A stretch of 64,000 bases of DNA from Candidatus Lachnoclostridium avicola (GTDB taxonomy: Bacteria > Bacillota > Clostridia > Lachnospirales > Lachnospiraceae), in NCBI GenBank assembly GCA_019114465.1, contig DXFM01000008.1, forward strand, positions 26,699-90,698, written 5' to 3'. How positions within the stretch are numbered: position 1 is the stretch's first letter; every line of letters begins with the position of its first letter. The position numbers and the translations under genes were made by a program. This document shows, piece after piece, positions 1-9,378 of the stretch. The notes below the pieces were generated by a model. The model searched no databases. It was given only the letters and a program-made list of their open reading frames with translations, and was not told where the DNA came from.

Positions 1-207
1 CCGCTCTCTGCATTTGTGCTGGCGTATATCAGAACATCTGCAGTTGTGCTGAATCTTTCCACCAACATCCCCATCGAGTTCGTGAACATGATGCAGGCAG
101 TGCTGATCTTCTTTGTGGCAGCTCAGAGCTTCTTAAAGAAGTCAAAGGAAAAGGCAATTTATAAAATCTCCATGGAAGAGAACAAAGAGAAAGGAGCGGC
201 GGTATGA
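1..207 (+). CDS. ABC transporter permease, C-terminal fragment (truncated by window start)
   Basis: Open frame from base 1; hydrophobic C-terminus; followed with a 4-bp overlap by a second permease. Confidence 0.6.
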   Translation, partial: PLSAFVLAYIRTSAVVLNLSTNIPIEFVNMMQAVLIFFVAAQSFLKKSKEKAIYKISMEENKEKGAAV

Positions 208-1157
208 ATTTAGCATATATCGAAACCTTCCTGTTTTCGGCAGTGAGAATCGCGACTCCTATCATGTATGTGGCACTCTGCTCCACCATAGCGCTGCAGG
301 GCGGCCTCACCAATATGGCGGCGGAATCCATGATGCTGATTTCAGCTGTTACCGGAGTTATTTTCTCCGCAATTTCCCAGAATCTGCTCATTGGCATACT
401 GGCCGGTATGATGAGTTCCATTCTTATCACCCTGTTCCTGTGTTTTGCCGCATTTGTGATGAAAGTGGATCTGTACCTGATGTCCATCGCTTTGAATACG
501 GCCATGAGCGGCGCAACCATCTACATTATGTATGTAACCACGGGAAACAAGGCTAATACGGCGGGATATTTCGCTTCTCTCCAGATGCCGAATATCAATA
601 TTCCCATTATCAAAGATATTCCTGTCATAGGAAGCATTCTGTCGGGGCATAATGGTTTTACCTATCTGGCAGTGATCATGATATTTGTGGTATGGTTTAT
701 TATTTTCCGCACGAAACTGGGACTGAGGATCCGTGCGGTGGGACAGAATCCCCAGGCAGCGGAATCTGTGGGAATTAATCCCAGCAAGATCTATACCATC
801 GCGTTTGTTATGGCAAGCGCCATTGCAAGCCTTGGAGGTATGTTCCTCTCCATGGGTTATCAGAATATGTTTATCAGAGATATGACCGGAGGAAAAGGAT
901 TCATCGGTATGGCGGCGGCTACCATCGCGGGAGCATCACCAGTAGGATCAGCCCTGCTGGCGGTGGTGTTCGGAGTTGCGGAAGCCGTGACAAACTACTC
1001 CAAGCTTTATATTACGGATGCCCAGTTCCTGTCGGCGATGCCGTATATTATCACTACTGTGCTGCTCTTCATCCTTTCTTATATCCGGCTTAAAAAAAGC
1101 GAGAACGACATGAGAAAGAGAAAAGCGGCTGCCATGAAGGCACATGAAAATGCTTAG
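204..1157 (+). CDS. ABC transporter permease, BmpA-associated nucleoside/simple-sugar type
   Basis: Multi-TM protein with GLRIRAVGQNPQAAESVGI and GGKGFIGMAAA motifs typical of this permease family. Confidence 0.8.
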   Translation: MNLAYIETFLFSAVRIATPIMYVALCSTIALQGGLTNMAAESMMLISAVTGVIFSAISQNLLIGILAGMMSSILITLFLCFAAFVMKVDLYLMSIALNTAMSGATIYIMYVTTGNKANTAGYFASLQMPNINIPIIKDIPVIGSILSGHNGFTYLAVIMIFVVWFIIFRTKLGLRIRAVGQNPQAAESVGINPSKIYTIAFVMASAIASLGGMFLSMGYQNMFIRDMTGGKGFIGMAAATIAGASPVGSALLAVVFGVAEAVTNYSKLYITDAQFLSAMPYIITTVLLFILSYIRLKKSENDMRKRKAAAMKAHENA

Positions 1158-1175
1158 GATAGCGGAGGCTCAGTT

Positions 1176-2120
1176 ATGGATTATGTAATAGGCGGAAATG
1201 TGATGCTGGATACGGTCCGTTTCCCTGGAGAAAATACTTCTTCCCATGAACATATAGGCGGCCCGGCCACGTTTGCTTACTCTGGGGTAAGGCTGTATAC
1301 AGACAGCGTTATGCAGTGTTCCAACGTAGGAGAGGATTATGAACCGCTTTTTATCCCCTGGATGGAGAAAAATGAGGTGTTCAGAGAAGGACTTAAGGTA
1401 AAGGTGGAACACTGCAACCATTCTTACCTTGTATACAATGAAGACGGCACCTACAGCTCAGATCCCACGGTAAAGCGTTTCCGGAGTGACTGGATCCAGG
1501 ATTTCGGTTATATGAAAACCTCTCCGGAAGAAATCGAAATGTGGACAAAGGGCGGCGGAGTAAAAGGTGTTTACGTGGCTCAGAATGTGGACCGGGTGTT
1601 CTGGCGGAAGATGAAGGAGATTAAGGCCAGAGACGGATTTAAGCTGATGTGGGAGATCGAGGGCCCCAGTTCCTATAAAGAATTTATGCCGGAAGTGGAA
1701 AATGCCATGGAAAATGTGGACATCTTTTCCATCAATATACAGGAGGCTCAGCATCTCTTTGAGGTGGAAACGGAGGAGGAATGTATCCGGCAGCTTCAGA
1801 AGTTTCCCGTAGATATGACCCTTTTCCGTGTGGGGGCAAGAGGCGCTTACATGGTGACCCCGGAAAGATACTATTACCTGCCGCCGGCGCCCTCAGACAG
1901 AATTGTGGATCCTACAGGCTGCGGAAACACTTCCACAGGAGCGGCGCTTTACGGCTATGCGGAAGGCTATGACGCGCTGAAGGTGGGCATTATCGCCAAT
2001 GTGGCGGCTGCCCAGAATATACGGCAGTACGGCGTCATACCTGATTTTAAGGCAGTCAGGGACTTTGCCCTGAACCAGGTGGACGAGCTTTATAAGCAGT
2101 ATAAGGCGAAATATGATTGA
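1176..2120 (+). CDS. PfkB/ribokinase-fold protein with noncanonical GCGN in place of GAGD
   Basis: N-terminal GGNVMLDTV and C-terminal DPTGCGNTSTGAALYGYAEG; PfkB-like architecture. Confidence 0.75.
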   Translation: MDYVIGGNVMLDTVRFPGENTSSHEHIGGPATFAYSGVRLYTDSVMQCSNVGEDYEPLFIPWMEKNEVFREGLKVKVEHCNHSYLVYNEDGTYSSDPTVKRFRSDWIQDFGYMKTSPEEIEMWTKGGGVKGVYVAQNVDRVFWRKMKEIKARDGFKLMWEIEGPSSYKEFMPEVENAMENVDIFSINIQEAQHLFEVETEEECIRQLQKFPVDMTLFRVGARGAYMVTPERYYYLPPAPSDRIVDPTGCGNTSTGAALYGYAEGYDALKVGIIANVAAAQNIRQYGVIPDFKAVRDFALNQVDELYKQYKAKYD

Positions 2121-3330
2121 TCGGTGGAGAATGATTGATATGGAGAAAAAACAGTTTTCAAATCCTCTGGGTAATCAGGTAATGAGCCTGCCTTCCATGG
2201 TGGACGAGCAGGTGGACTATTGCTTTTCAGACGAAGTGCAGCAGAACATCATGACCATGGCGGAAGCCTTTGATGTGAGAAAGATCTATATAACCGGCTG
2301 CGGCGATTCCATTGCCGCTGCCGGGGCTGTGGCCCCTGTGGTTCACAGACTGGCGGGAGTATTTCAGTGTGAGATGGTGGAACCCATGGAGTTCACAAGG
2401 TTTATGATGGCTGGGGATATTGGAATAGGAGAACCCAACAGTCCTCTTGTCATAGGCATCAGCGCAGGAGGAAGCACCTCCCGTGTGGTGGAAGCCATGA
2501 GAAAAGCCAATGAGATGGGCGCCTTCACCATCGCCCTTACCAACAATGGGGAGAGCGCCGTAGCAAAAGAGGCAAAGAGGTCCTTTGTGCTGAATACGCC
2601 GAAGATGCAGGATGATTTTCCTGGACTCCGGTCCTACTTTGCAAGCATGATCGGTCTGATCGCCATTGCCTGCCGTATGGGAAGAGTGAGAAATGTGCTT
2701 CCCCCAAACTCAGAGAAGCGGCTGGCTGAGAGCCTGAAGGCTTACGTGCACCGGTATGCCGAAGTTCTGGACAGTATGGATTCTGAGATGTTTCAGTTGG
2801 CTGGTACCTGGAAAGATTTTGAGCGCTTTGATTTTATCGGCGATGACAAAGAATTGTATTCGGCCCTCTTTTCCATGGAAAAGTTTATTGAATGCAATGG
2901 AATTCTGGCCAATTACGATGATTCTGAAAACTGGTGTCATGTGGGTTATCACATCGCGGATCCAGAAAGCATCGGCACAGTTTTCTTTGGGGATGTCCAT
3001 TCAGCTGATTATGGAAGGCTTCAGGAGACCATCCGTGCGGCGGCGGCAATCAGGCGGCCAGTTCTGGTGATCACCAATGGGGATCAGAAGGATTTTCCGG
3101 AGGAAGTGAAAGTGGTTCAGGTTCCCGGGACGGAGCCGGGAAATGAGTGGATGCAGCCGTTGATGGATTATGCGCCGGCAGCTCTTCTGGCCGGTTACTG
3201 CTGTACTTTGGCGGGCAGAAAATTTTTTAATGAGTATGACCCCATAGCGAAGGAATATAACGGAAGCGGAAAATATTTCGCTGACGGCATCAGAACTATG
3301 AAGACCAGTAAAATTGAGATATTTATTTGA
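2113..3330 (+). CDS. SIS-domain (sugar isomerase/phosphosugar-binding) protein; true start may be 2131 or 2140
   Basis: ITGCGDSIAAAGA and VIGISAGGSTSRVVEAMRKA SIS motifs. Confidence 0.75.
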   Translation: MIDRWRMIDMEKKQFSNPLGNQVMSLPSMVDEQVDYCFSDEVQQNIMTMAEAFDVRKIYITGCGDSIAAAGAVAPVVHRLAGVFQCEMVEPMEFTRFMMAGDIGIGEPNSPLVIGISAGGSTSRVVEAMRKANEMGAFTIALTNNGESAVAKEAKRSFVLNTPKMQDDFPGLRSYFASMIGLIAIACRMGRVRNVLPPNSEKRLAESLKAYVHRYAEVLDSMDSEMFQLAGTWKDFERFDFIGDDKELYSALFSMEKFIECNGILANYDDSENWCHVGYHIADPESIGTVFFGDVHSADYGRLQETIRAAAAIRRPVLVITNGDQKDFPEEVKVVQVPGTEPGNEWMQPLMDYAPAALLAGYCCTLAGRKFFNEYDPIAKEYNGSGKYFADGIRTMKTSKIEIFI

Positions 3331-3339
3331 GGTACATAT

Positions 3340-4149
3340 ATGTTCAGACGGGAATGTATAGAGACGGAATTTAAAGGCTGCCCCTCCATTACCCAGAGAT
3401 TAAATGAGCTGGTGGAGGAAAGCGGCGTTCAGGAGGGACTCTGTATCGTCAGTGTTCCGGAGCTTACCACCGCCCTCTGCATCACCTCTTTCTGGGATAA
3501 AAGAGGGCTGGATGATTTGATGGACGAAATTGACCGCAATTTTCCGGCCAGGGTAAATTATAAAAGCCAGATTACACCCTTTGACTCTGCGGGGAACGTA
3601 AAAGCTGCTGCGGTCGGAAGAAGCCTGACCCTTCTGGTACATGGGGGAAAGCTGATTTTGGGATCCTCCCAGGGAGTAGTAGTGTTGGAATTTGATGGAC
3701 CGCGGGAGAGACCTTTTGAAGTTCAGATTCTGGAAAGAGACTTAAAGCTTTATAAAACAGGAATTAAGACCCGGTATATGGGCATGTGCAACATGACGGA
3801 GTGGGTTCGCTCCTGTGTAAAGAGCAGCGGAATCACAGAAGGGATCTGCCATATTTCCCAGCTTCACTCCACGGCCGGAATTCTCTTATGCGATACCTCA
3901 GAAAAAGGGGCGTCGGATATTATGGGAGATATAGAAAAGATGGTTCCCACCAGGGCGGATTTCAAACACCGGGAGACGGCCTCCGATGCAGGCGGGCATG
4001 TAAAAACAGCGCTTACAGGAAGCCAGATTTCTCTTCCCGTGCACGATGGGGAGCTTGTGATCGGAGAGCGACAGGGCATTGTGTTTGCTGATTTTGACGG
4101 TCCCCGACCGAGAACGGTTTATGCCGCGGTAGTTGCCGATCAGGCATGA
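3340..4149 (+). CDS. Tandem-duplicated YjbQ-family (UPF0047) protein
   Basis: Two successive YjbQ-like halves, each with ESGVQEG/SSGITEG, a TTA/STAG block and a C-terminal GxVxxxFDGPR block. Confidence 0.75.
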   Translation: MFRRECIETEFKGCPSITQRLNELVEESGVQEGLCIVSVPELTTALCITSFWDKRGLDDLMDEIDRNFPARVNYKSQITPFDSAGNVKAAAVGRSLTLLVHGGKLILGSSQGVVVLEFDGPRERPFEVQILERDLKLYKTGIKTRYMGMCNMTEWVRSCVKSSGITEGICHISQLHSTAGILLCDTSEKGASDIMGDIEKMVPTRADFKHRETASDAGGHVKTALTGSQISLPVHDGELVIGERQGIVFADFDGPRPRTVYAAVVADQA

Positions 4150-4173
4150 GAAAATTTAGACGGCAGCTCCCAG

Positions 4174-5376
4174 ATGACTATAAATTTGCCGGATATCTAT
4201 GGCAGAATGGAGAGTTTAATGGATAGAGCAATGTATGACAATCAGCTGCGCAGACAATGTCTGAATATACCGGTTATGTGTGAAGAGCAGCTGAACGGAA
4301 TAAGAAAAGGTCTTGAGGCCGTACCGGATGAGCTTTTGAAAAAGATAAGAAAAGTAATTCTTACAGGCTGCGGTGATTCATATTTTGCAGAAATAGCAGC
4401 GGTCCCTGCCTTCAAAAAATATGCAGGTGCTTTTGCATCTTCTTTTGAGGCGGTAAGGTGCATCGATGCCGCCCGCTATCTGGAATATGAAAAAGGACAG
4501 GAGGATGCCACTCTTGTGGTGGCTGTCAGTGCTTCCGGTAGTCCTGTCAGGGTTATGGAAGCCCTGAGGAGAGCAAATCAAAAAGGATGTCATACTCTGG
4601 CTGTTACCAATATTCCGGATTCCAGAGCAGCGAAAGAGGCGGAGTACTCTCTGATTGTTCACACCCCGCCGTTTCCGGAGCCGGGACCAGGTCTGAGAAA
4701 TTATTTTGCATCCATCTCCGCTTTGTTTTTGCTGGCGGCCAGAATGGGCGCGGTAAAAGGCTGCTGTGATGCTGGAAGCGAAGCGGCTTTGTGCAGGGCG
4801 ATTTCCGAATACACGGCTTCTTATGAGGAAGCTTTTGAAGGTATGGATACCCTGATGTTTGACATGGCAAAGCAGTGGAAAGATGATATTGGAAACGAGA
4901 TGATCGGTGATGCTTCTATGTACTCCACGGCTGCGTTTATAGGGGCAAAGTTTGTGGAAGCCGCAGGGAAGATGACAAACGCAGTGGATTCCGAAAACTG
5001 GTGTCATGTGAATTATTTCAGACACCAGCCGGAAAAATCCGGGCTTCTCTTAGTCGCCGGCGGCAAGGACAAAAATCGTTCCAGGGTGATAGAAACTATG
5101 GAACAGGCATCAAAAATTGGAAGAAACTGCATCCTGATCACGGATACGGATAAAGAGAGCTATGGGGCGCCGGAAGCAGTTACTGTGTGCACGGTCCCGG
5201 AAACTCCGGAAGGATACGAGTTTTTGGCTCCCCTGCTCAATTACATACCGGGTACTCTGCTGGCGGCCTATGTGGCGGCTCTGCGGGGGGAGACCTATTT
5301 CCGGGAAGCGGGATCCCTGCAGAAGCAGTCCCAGGTTGGTTCCACCATAGGAGACAGCAAAGTAGAGATTTTTTAA
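4174..5376 (+). CDS. SIS-domain protein
   Basis: LTGCGDSYFAEIAA, VAVSASGSPVRVMEALRRANQKG; paralogous to 2113-3330. Confidence 0.75.
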   Translation: MTINLPDIYGRMESLMDRAMYDNQLRRQCLNIPVMCEEQLNGIRKGLEAVPDELLKKIRKVILTGCGDSYFAEIAAVPAFKKYAGAFASSFEAVRCIDAARYLEYEKGQEDATLVVAVSASGSPVRVMEALRRANQKGCHTLAVTNIPDSRAAKEAEYSLIVHTPPFPEPGPGLRNYFASISALFLLAARMGAVKGCCDAGSEAALCRAISEYTASYEEAFEGMDTLMFDMAKQWKDDIGNEMIGDASMYSTAAFIGAKFVEAAGKMTNAVDSENWCHVNYFRHQPEKSGLLLVAGGKDKNRSRVIETMEQASKIGRNCILITDTDKESYGAPEAVTVCTVPETPEGYEFLAPLLNYIPGTLLAAYVAALRGETYFREAGSLQKQSQVGSTIGDSKVEIF

Positions 5377-5388
5377 GGGAGAAGGAAG

Positions 5389-5778
5389 ATGTTTGTACAT
5401 AAAAATGTGAAATTTAATGGGCTGGAAGGCTGTAATATCACTTTAGAAATCACAAAGGCAGCTGAAGAAAGCGGTGTAAAAGAGGGAATCTGCAGTGTCA
5501 CCGTGCTCAGTGAGAGCACAGGAATTGTGAGTATTCCTGAAAAAAGACGGGAAATTCTTCAGGATATCCTGGATGATCTGGAACGGATCCTGCCGCCCAG
5601 GACAAATTACAGGGACAACTGTGATCCGGTGCTTGCGGCAGGAAGGACGAAAGCGGCTCTGCTGGAGTCCTCTAAGGATTTTATTATCCATGAGGGCCGG
5701 GTTCTGACTTCCGGAAACGTATACCTTCTGCCCTTTTCTGACAACAGTGAGAGCAGCTATACCATAAAGTGCTGCTGA
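5389..5778 (+). CDS. YjbQ-family protein, single domain, apparently degenerate
   Basis: Alignable with the YjbQ halves of 3340-4149 (AEESGVKEGICSV, ERILPPRTNYRDN). Confidence 0.65.
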   Translation: MFVHKNVKFNGLEGCNITLEITKAAEESGVKEGICSVTVLSESTGIVSIPEKRREILQDILDDLERILPPRTNYRDNCDPVLAAGRTKAALLESSKDFIIHEGRVLTSGNVYLLPFSDNSESSYTIKCC

Positions 5779-5795
5779 AAATAGGGAAGTGAAAA

Positions 5796-6782
5796 ATGGA
5801 AACATACTTTTCGATTGAGGTGTCCATGTTCCTCACGCTGCTGGCTGCGGCGATGTGGGGGAGCTGGCTGCAGATACAGAAACACCTGCATGGATATCCC
5901 ATTGCGGGGGTGATATTCTGGCTTTACACATTTTCTTTTGTCCTCATCTGGGCAATCACATTCGTCGTCGCTCCGTTCCTGCTGGATAGAAGCATCCTGG
6001 AGATCTCTCTGGAAAATGCAGATACAGTTCTCACGATCTTGGTGGGCGGAGGGCTCATGTCTATGGGCCTGTACTGCTCCCTGGTGGTCGTGGGGAAAGT
6101 GGGATTGCTGCTGTCCACTACCATAAGCGGCGGCATAGGCATTGTGCTGGGCGTATTCACCTCCATAGCGGAAGAAGGACTTCCGGATGATAGGGTGGCC
6201 CAAGCGCTGATCATCCTTACGACGGTCATATTTATCACCGCGGGATTTGTCTGTGCCATGGCGTCCAGTTCCAGGGACAGAGATCATCGTGTAAAAACAG
6301 AATCCAGAACCATATCGGTTACTGTTATCCTCCTGATGCTTTTTACCGCAATTCTTCAAAACGGCTGGTCCATGGGAACAGCCGCAGGAACAGCCAGAGG
6401 CTTTGCGCCTGTGCTCACCTGCGCCTATATGGCCACCGGATCGTTCCTGAGCGTGCTGATCGTTACCGGCATCAGTTTTACGCTGAAAAAACAGTGGAAA
6501 CTAGTATTTGCTGTGGGACAGAGCAAGGCACCTATATGGATGTCGGCAGCCGCGGCCTTCTGCCATTACGGGGGAAACCTGATGTCCATATATTCCATGC
6601 CGGCACTGAGCGCAACTGTCTCGTTTCTGCTGGGAAAATCAGCAAATGTATGGACTATCTTCTGGGGGATGTACTATAAAGAGTTTTCCAATATAAGCAG
6701 AAAAACAAAAATATTTCTGTGGTCGGGGATCGGTCTATATTTTGCGGGAATTATCCTTTTGGGCATTTATTATTTGTTTTGA
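5796..6782 (+). CDS. Multi-pass membrane transporter, DMT-superfamily-like
   Basis: About ten hydrophobic segments; AAAMWGSWLQIQKH N-terminus typical of DMT sugar transporters. Confidence 0.5.
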   Translation: METYFSIEVSMFLTLLAAAMWGSWLQIQKHLHGYPIAGVIFWLYTFSFVLIWAITFVVAPFLLDRSILEISLENADTVLTILVGGGLMSMGLYCSLVVVGKVGLLLSTTISGGIGIVLGVFTSIAEEGLPDDRVAQALIILTTVIFITAGFVCAMASSSRDRDHRVKTESRTISVTVILLMLFTAILQNGWSMGTAAGTARGFAPVLTCAYMATGSFLSVLIVTGISFTLKKQWKLVFAVGQSKAPIWMSAAAAFCHYGGNLMSIYSMPALSATVSFLLGKSANVWTIFWGMYYKEFSNISRKTKIFLWSGIGLYFAGIILLGIYYLF

Positions 6783-6807
6783 TTTTACATAGAAGGGGTG
6801 TTTGGTT

Positions 6808-8079
6808 ATGGGCGGGAAAAGCGGCAGGCCGCATTACGCGTGGAAGATTATGATTGCCTGCATGTGCATCAAAATGGGTTCCGCCGGCGCTTTGACGGTG
6901 GCTATGGGAAATTTTGTGACTCCCATAGTGCAGGACTTAAACTGCGAGGTGAGCAGTCTCACTATGTTTGTGAGCATACAGGCCATATCCATGGCGCTGA
7001 TGTATACTCTGGCGTCCAGAATTCTGATGAGCAGGAAAATCGGTCGGGTCATGGGCATCGCTTCTGTGGCTGAGGTAAGCGGACTGGCGCTGATGGCTAC
7101 CTACCATTCGCCGTATATGTTTTATCTGTCCGGCCTGATCACGGGAGTGGCCCAGGCGTTTACCGGTTATGTCGCCATACCGACAGTAATCAATATGTGG
7201 TTTAAGAAGAAAGCGGGCACAGTGCTGGGCATGGTGATCGCGGTGGGCAGTGCGGCAGGCATTATCTATAACATGCTGTCCGCCAGGCTGATTGTCATGT
7301 TTGGCTGGAGATCGGCGTACATGATACTGGCTGCCATAGCAGCTGTAATCACCATACCTGCCGTGTTTCTGATTATAAAGACACCCCGGGAGCTGGGGCT
7401 TTCTCCTTATGGGGAAGAGGACAGAACCGGAAATGCAGAGAGACAGAGCAGAGCCGGAGAAGCAGAAAGCGGGTATGGACTTACGCTGAAGCAGGCCTTC
7501 CATTCCGGGTTCTTTTATCTGGCCTGGATCGCCTGCATCCTCATAAGCTATGCCAGCGGAGTTTCCGGCTATACGGCTACGTATACAACTATGGAGCTGG
7601 GACAGAGCATTGCCTTTGGTTCTCTTGCGGGAATCTGTGTCAATGTGGGAACGATTATCAGCAGCATTGTGCTGGGAAGGCTCAATGACAAGCTGGGTGT
7701 CAGGGCTGGTCTTCTGTGGGGAGCCGGCACTGCTCTCGTGGGATATTCCATTATGCTGCTCAGCCGAACCTATCCGATATTGGTTCTTCCAGGCGCGTTT
7801 ATCGTAGGTCTGGGAGCCAGTATGTATGCGGTTCAGTGTCCGCTTCTGGCAAAGAAAATTGTGGGGGACAGGCATTATTCCCAGATATGGTCGTGGATGA
7901 TGATGGCAAACAGTCTGATCGGAGGCGGTCTGTATTCCTCCATAGGCATGTTTTATGACAGATTTGGAAGCTATAAGGGGACATTTATCATGGCGATTGC
8001 CCTCTATATGGGAGCTATGGTCATTGGAATGGCAGCCCTTTGCGCATCCGGGAGAAATAAAGAGAAAGAGTTTGGATGA
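6808..8079 (+). CDS. MFS transporter
   Basis: 12-TM pattern; WFKKKAGTVLGMVIAVGSAAG and GRLNDKLGVRAGL MFS motifs; ATG at 6808 after GGGG. Confidence 0.75.
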   Translation: MGGKSGRPHYAWKIMIACMCIKMGSAGALTVAMGNFVTPIVQDLNCEVSSLTMFVSIQAISMALMYTLASRILMSRKIGRVMGIASVAEVSGLALMATYHSPYMFYLSGLITGVAQAFTGYVAIPTVINMWFKKKAGTVLGMVIAVGSAAGIIYNMLSARLIVMFGWRSAYMILAAIAAVITIPAVFLIIKTPRELGLSPYGEEDRTGNAERQSRAGEAESGYGLTLKQAFHSGFFYLAWIACILISYASGVSGYTATYTTMELGQSIAFGSLAGICVNVGTIISSIVLGRLNDKLGVRAGLLWGAGTALVGYSIMLLSRTYPILVLPGAFIVGLGASMYAVQCPLLAKKIVGDRHYSQIWSWMMMANSLIGGGLYSSIGMFYDRFGSYKGTFIMAIALYMGAMVIGMAALCASGRNKEKEFG

Positions 8080-9350
8080 TTATGGGAACAAAAGCGGAAA
8101 AAAAGCACTATGGATGGACGATTGTCATCTGCTGTGTGCTGATATATTTTACAACAAGTGTGGTTACCGTCAGCCTGGGGAATTTTGTTTCGCCGGTGGT
8201 AAATGATTTTGGTATCCAGGTAAGGCAGCTGACGCTGACCAACAGTATTGAGTGTGCGGTTATGGCTGTCCTCTATCCGGTGGCGGGGAAGGTATTGAAC
8301 ACGAAAAAACTCAGTATAGTTGTGTCATCGGCCCTGCTTTTGATGCTGCTGGGAATGTTTCTCATGGGCTCCTACAGCTCTGTGTATGGATTCTATGTGT
8401 CCGGAGTGATGATTGGCATCGGCTCTGCCTTTACGCAGTACCTGGCCATGCCTCTGATCATCAATATGTGGTTTAAGAAAAAGACAGGCACTGCTCTCGG
8501 CATCTGTGTGTCCTGCGGCAATGCCTTCAGCATACTGTTTAATCTGATCAGCGCCCAGCTGATTGTCCGCACTGGCTGGAGATCAGCGTATCATATTCTC
8601 GCGCTGATTCCGCTGGTGGTTGCTCTTCCCTATGTGGCGACTCATTTAAAGAGTCCTTCTGAGGTGGGGTGCAGGCCCTACGGCGCGGAGGAAGCGGAGG
8701 CAGAGGCTCTGGCCGATTCAGGCGCGGGCTGGGCGTGGGGAGTGACGAGAAAGCAGGCCTTCCGACTGCCTATGCTCTACTTTGCGTGGCTTGTCTGCCT
8801 TTGCTACAGTGTGGGAAGCAGCGTACCCAACTATATAGCAACTTTTTCAACCATGGAGCTGGGAACCAGCGTAGAATTGGGCTCCATCGCGTCAAGTGTG
8901 TACAGCGTCGGTTCCGTCTGCTGCGGTTTTCTCCTGGGGAAGATCAATGATAAGTATGGAGTAAAGGCTGGGATGACCTGGGGGATGGTATTTATGGCTC
9001 TGGGTATGGGCGGACTGATGCTTTCCATACAGAATAGTGCCCTGCTGATTCCGTCCTGTTTCCTGACAGGATTCGGCGGACTGAATATGTACAGCGTGCA
9101 GGCTCCTCTGGTGGCCCGGACGGTAGTGGGAGACCGGTATTACTCGGAGATCTGGGCAGTGCTTATGATTGGAAACAGCATGATCGCCGCGCTGGTGTAC
9201 TCGCCCATTGGAGGCATTTATGATGTGACCGGGTCGTTTGCCGGGGCTTTTGTGCTGGGAATGGTCATGTATGCGGCAGCTTTGGCTTTTGGGGTGATCG
9301 CCCTGGAAATGAGTGGGAAATACAGGAAAGCTCATAAAAATATGGCTTAA
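8076..9350 (+). CDS. MFS transporter, tandem paralog of the preceding gene
   Basis: WFKKKTGTALGICVSCGNA, GKINDKYGVKAGM; 4-bp overlap with the upstream gene. Confidence 0.75.
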   Translation: MIMGTKAEKKHYGWTIVICCVLIYFTTSVVTVSLGNFVSPVVNDFGIQVRQLTLTNSIECAVMAVLYPVAGKVLNTKKLSIVVSSALLLMLLGMFLMGSYSSVYGFYVSGVMIGIGSAFTQYLAMPLIINMWFKKKTGTALGICVSCGNAFSILFNLISAQLIVRTGWRSAYHILALIPLVVALPYVATHLKSPSEVGCRPYGAEEAEAEALADSGAGWAWGVTRKQAFRLPMLYFAWLVCLCYSVGSSVPNYIATFSTMELGTSVELGSIASSVYSVGSVCCGFLLGKINDKYGVKAGMTWGMVFMALGMGGLMLSIQNSALLIPSCFLTGFGGLNMYSVQAPLVARTVVGDRYYSEIWAVLMIGNSMIAALVYSPIGGIYDVTGSFAGAFVLGMVMYAAALAFGVIALEMSGKYRKAHKNMA

Positions 9351-9378
9351 AATAAAAAGTATCAGGAGGGGGACAGGA

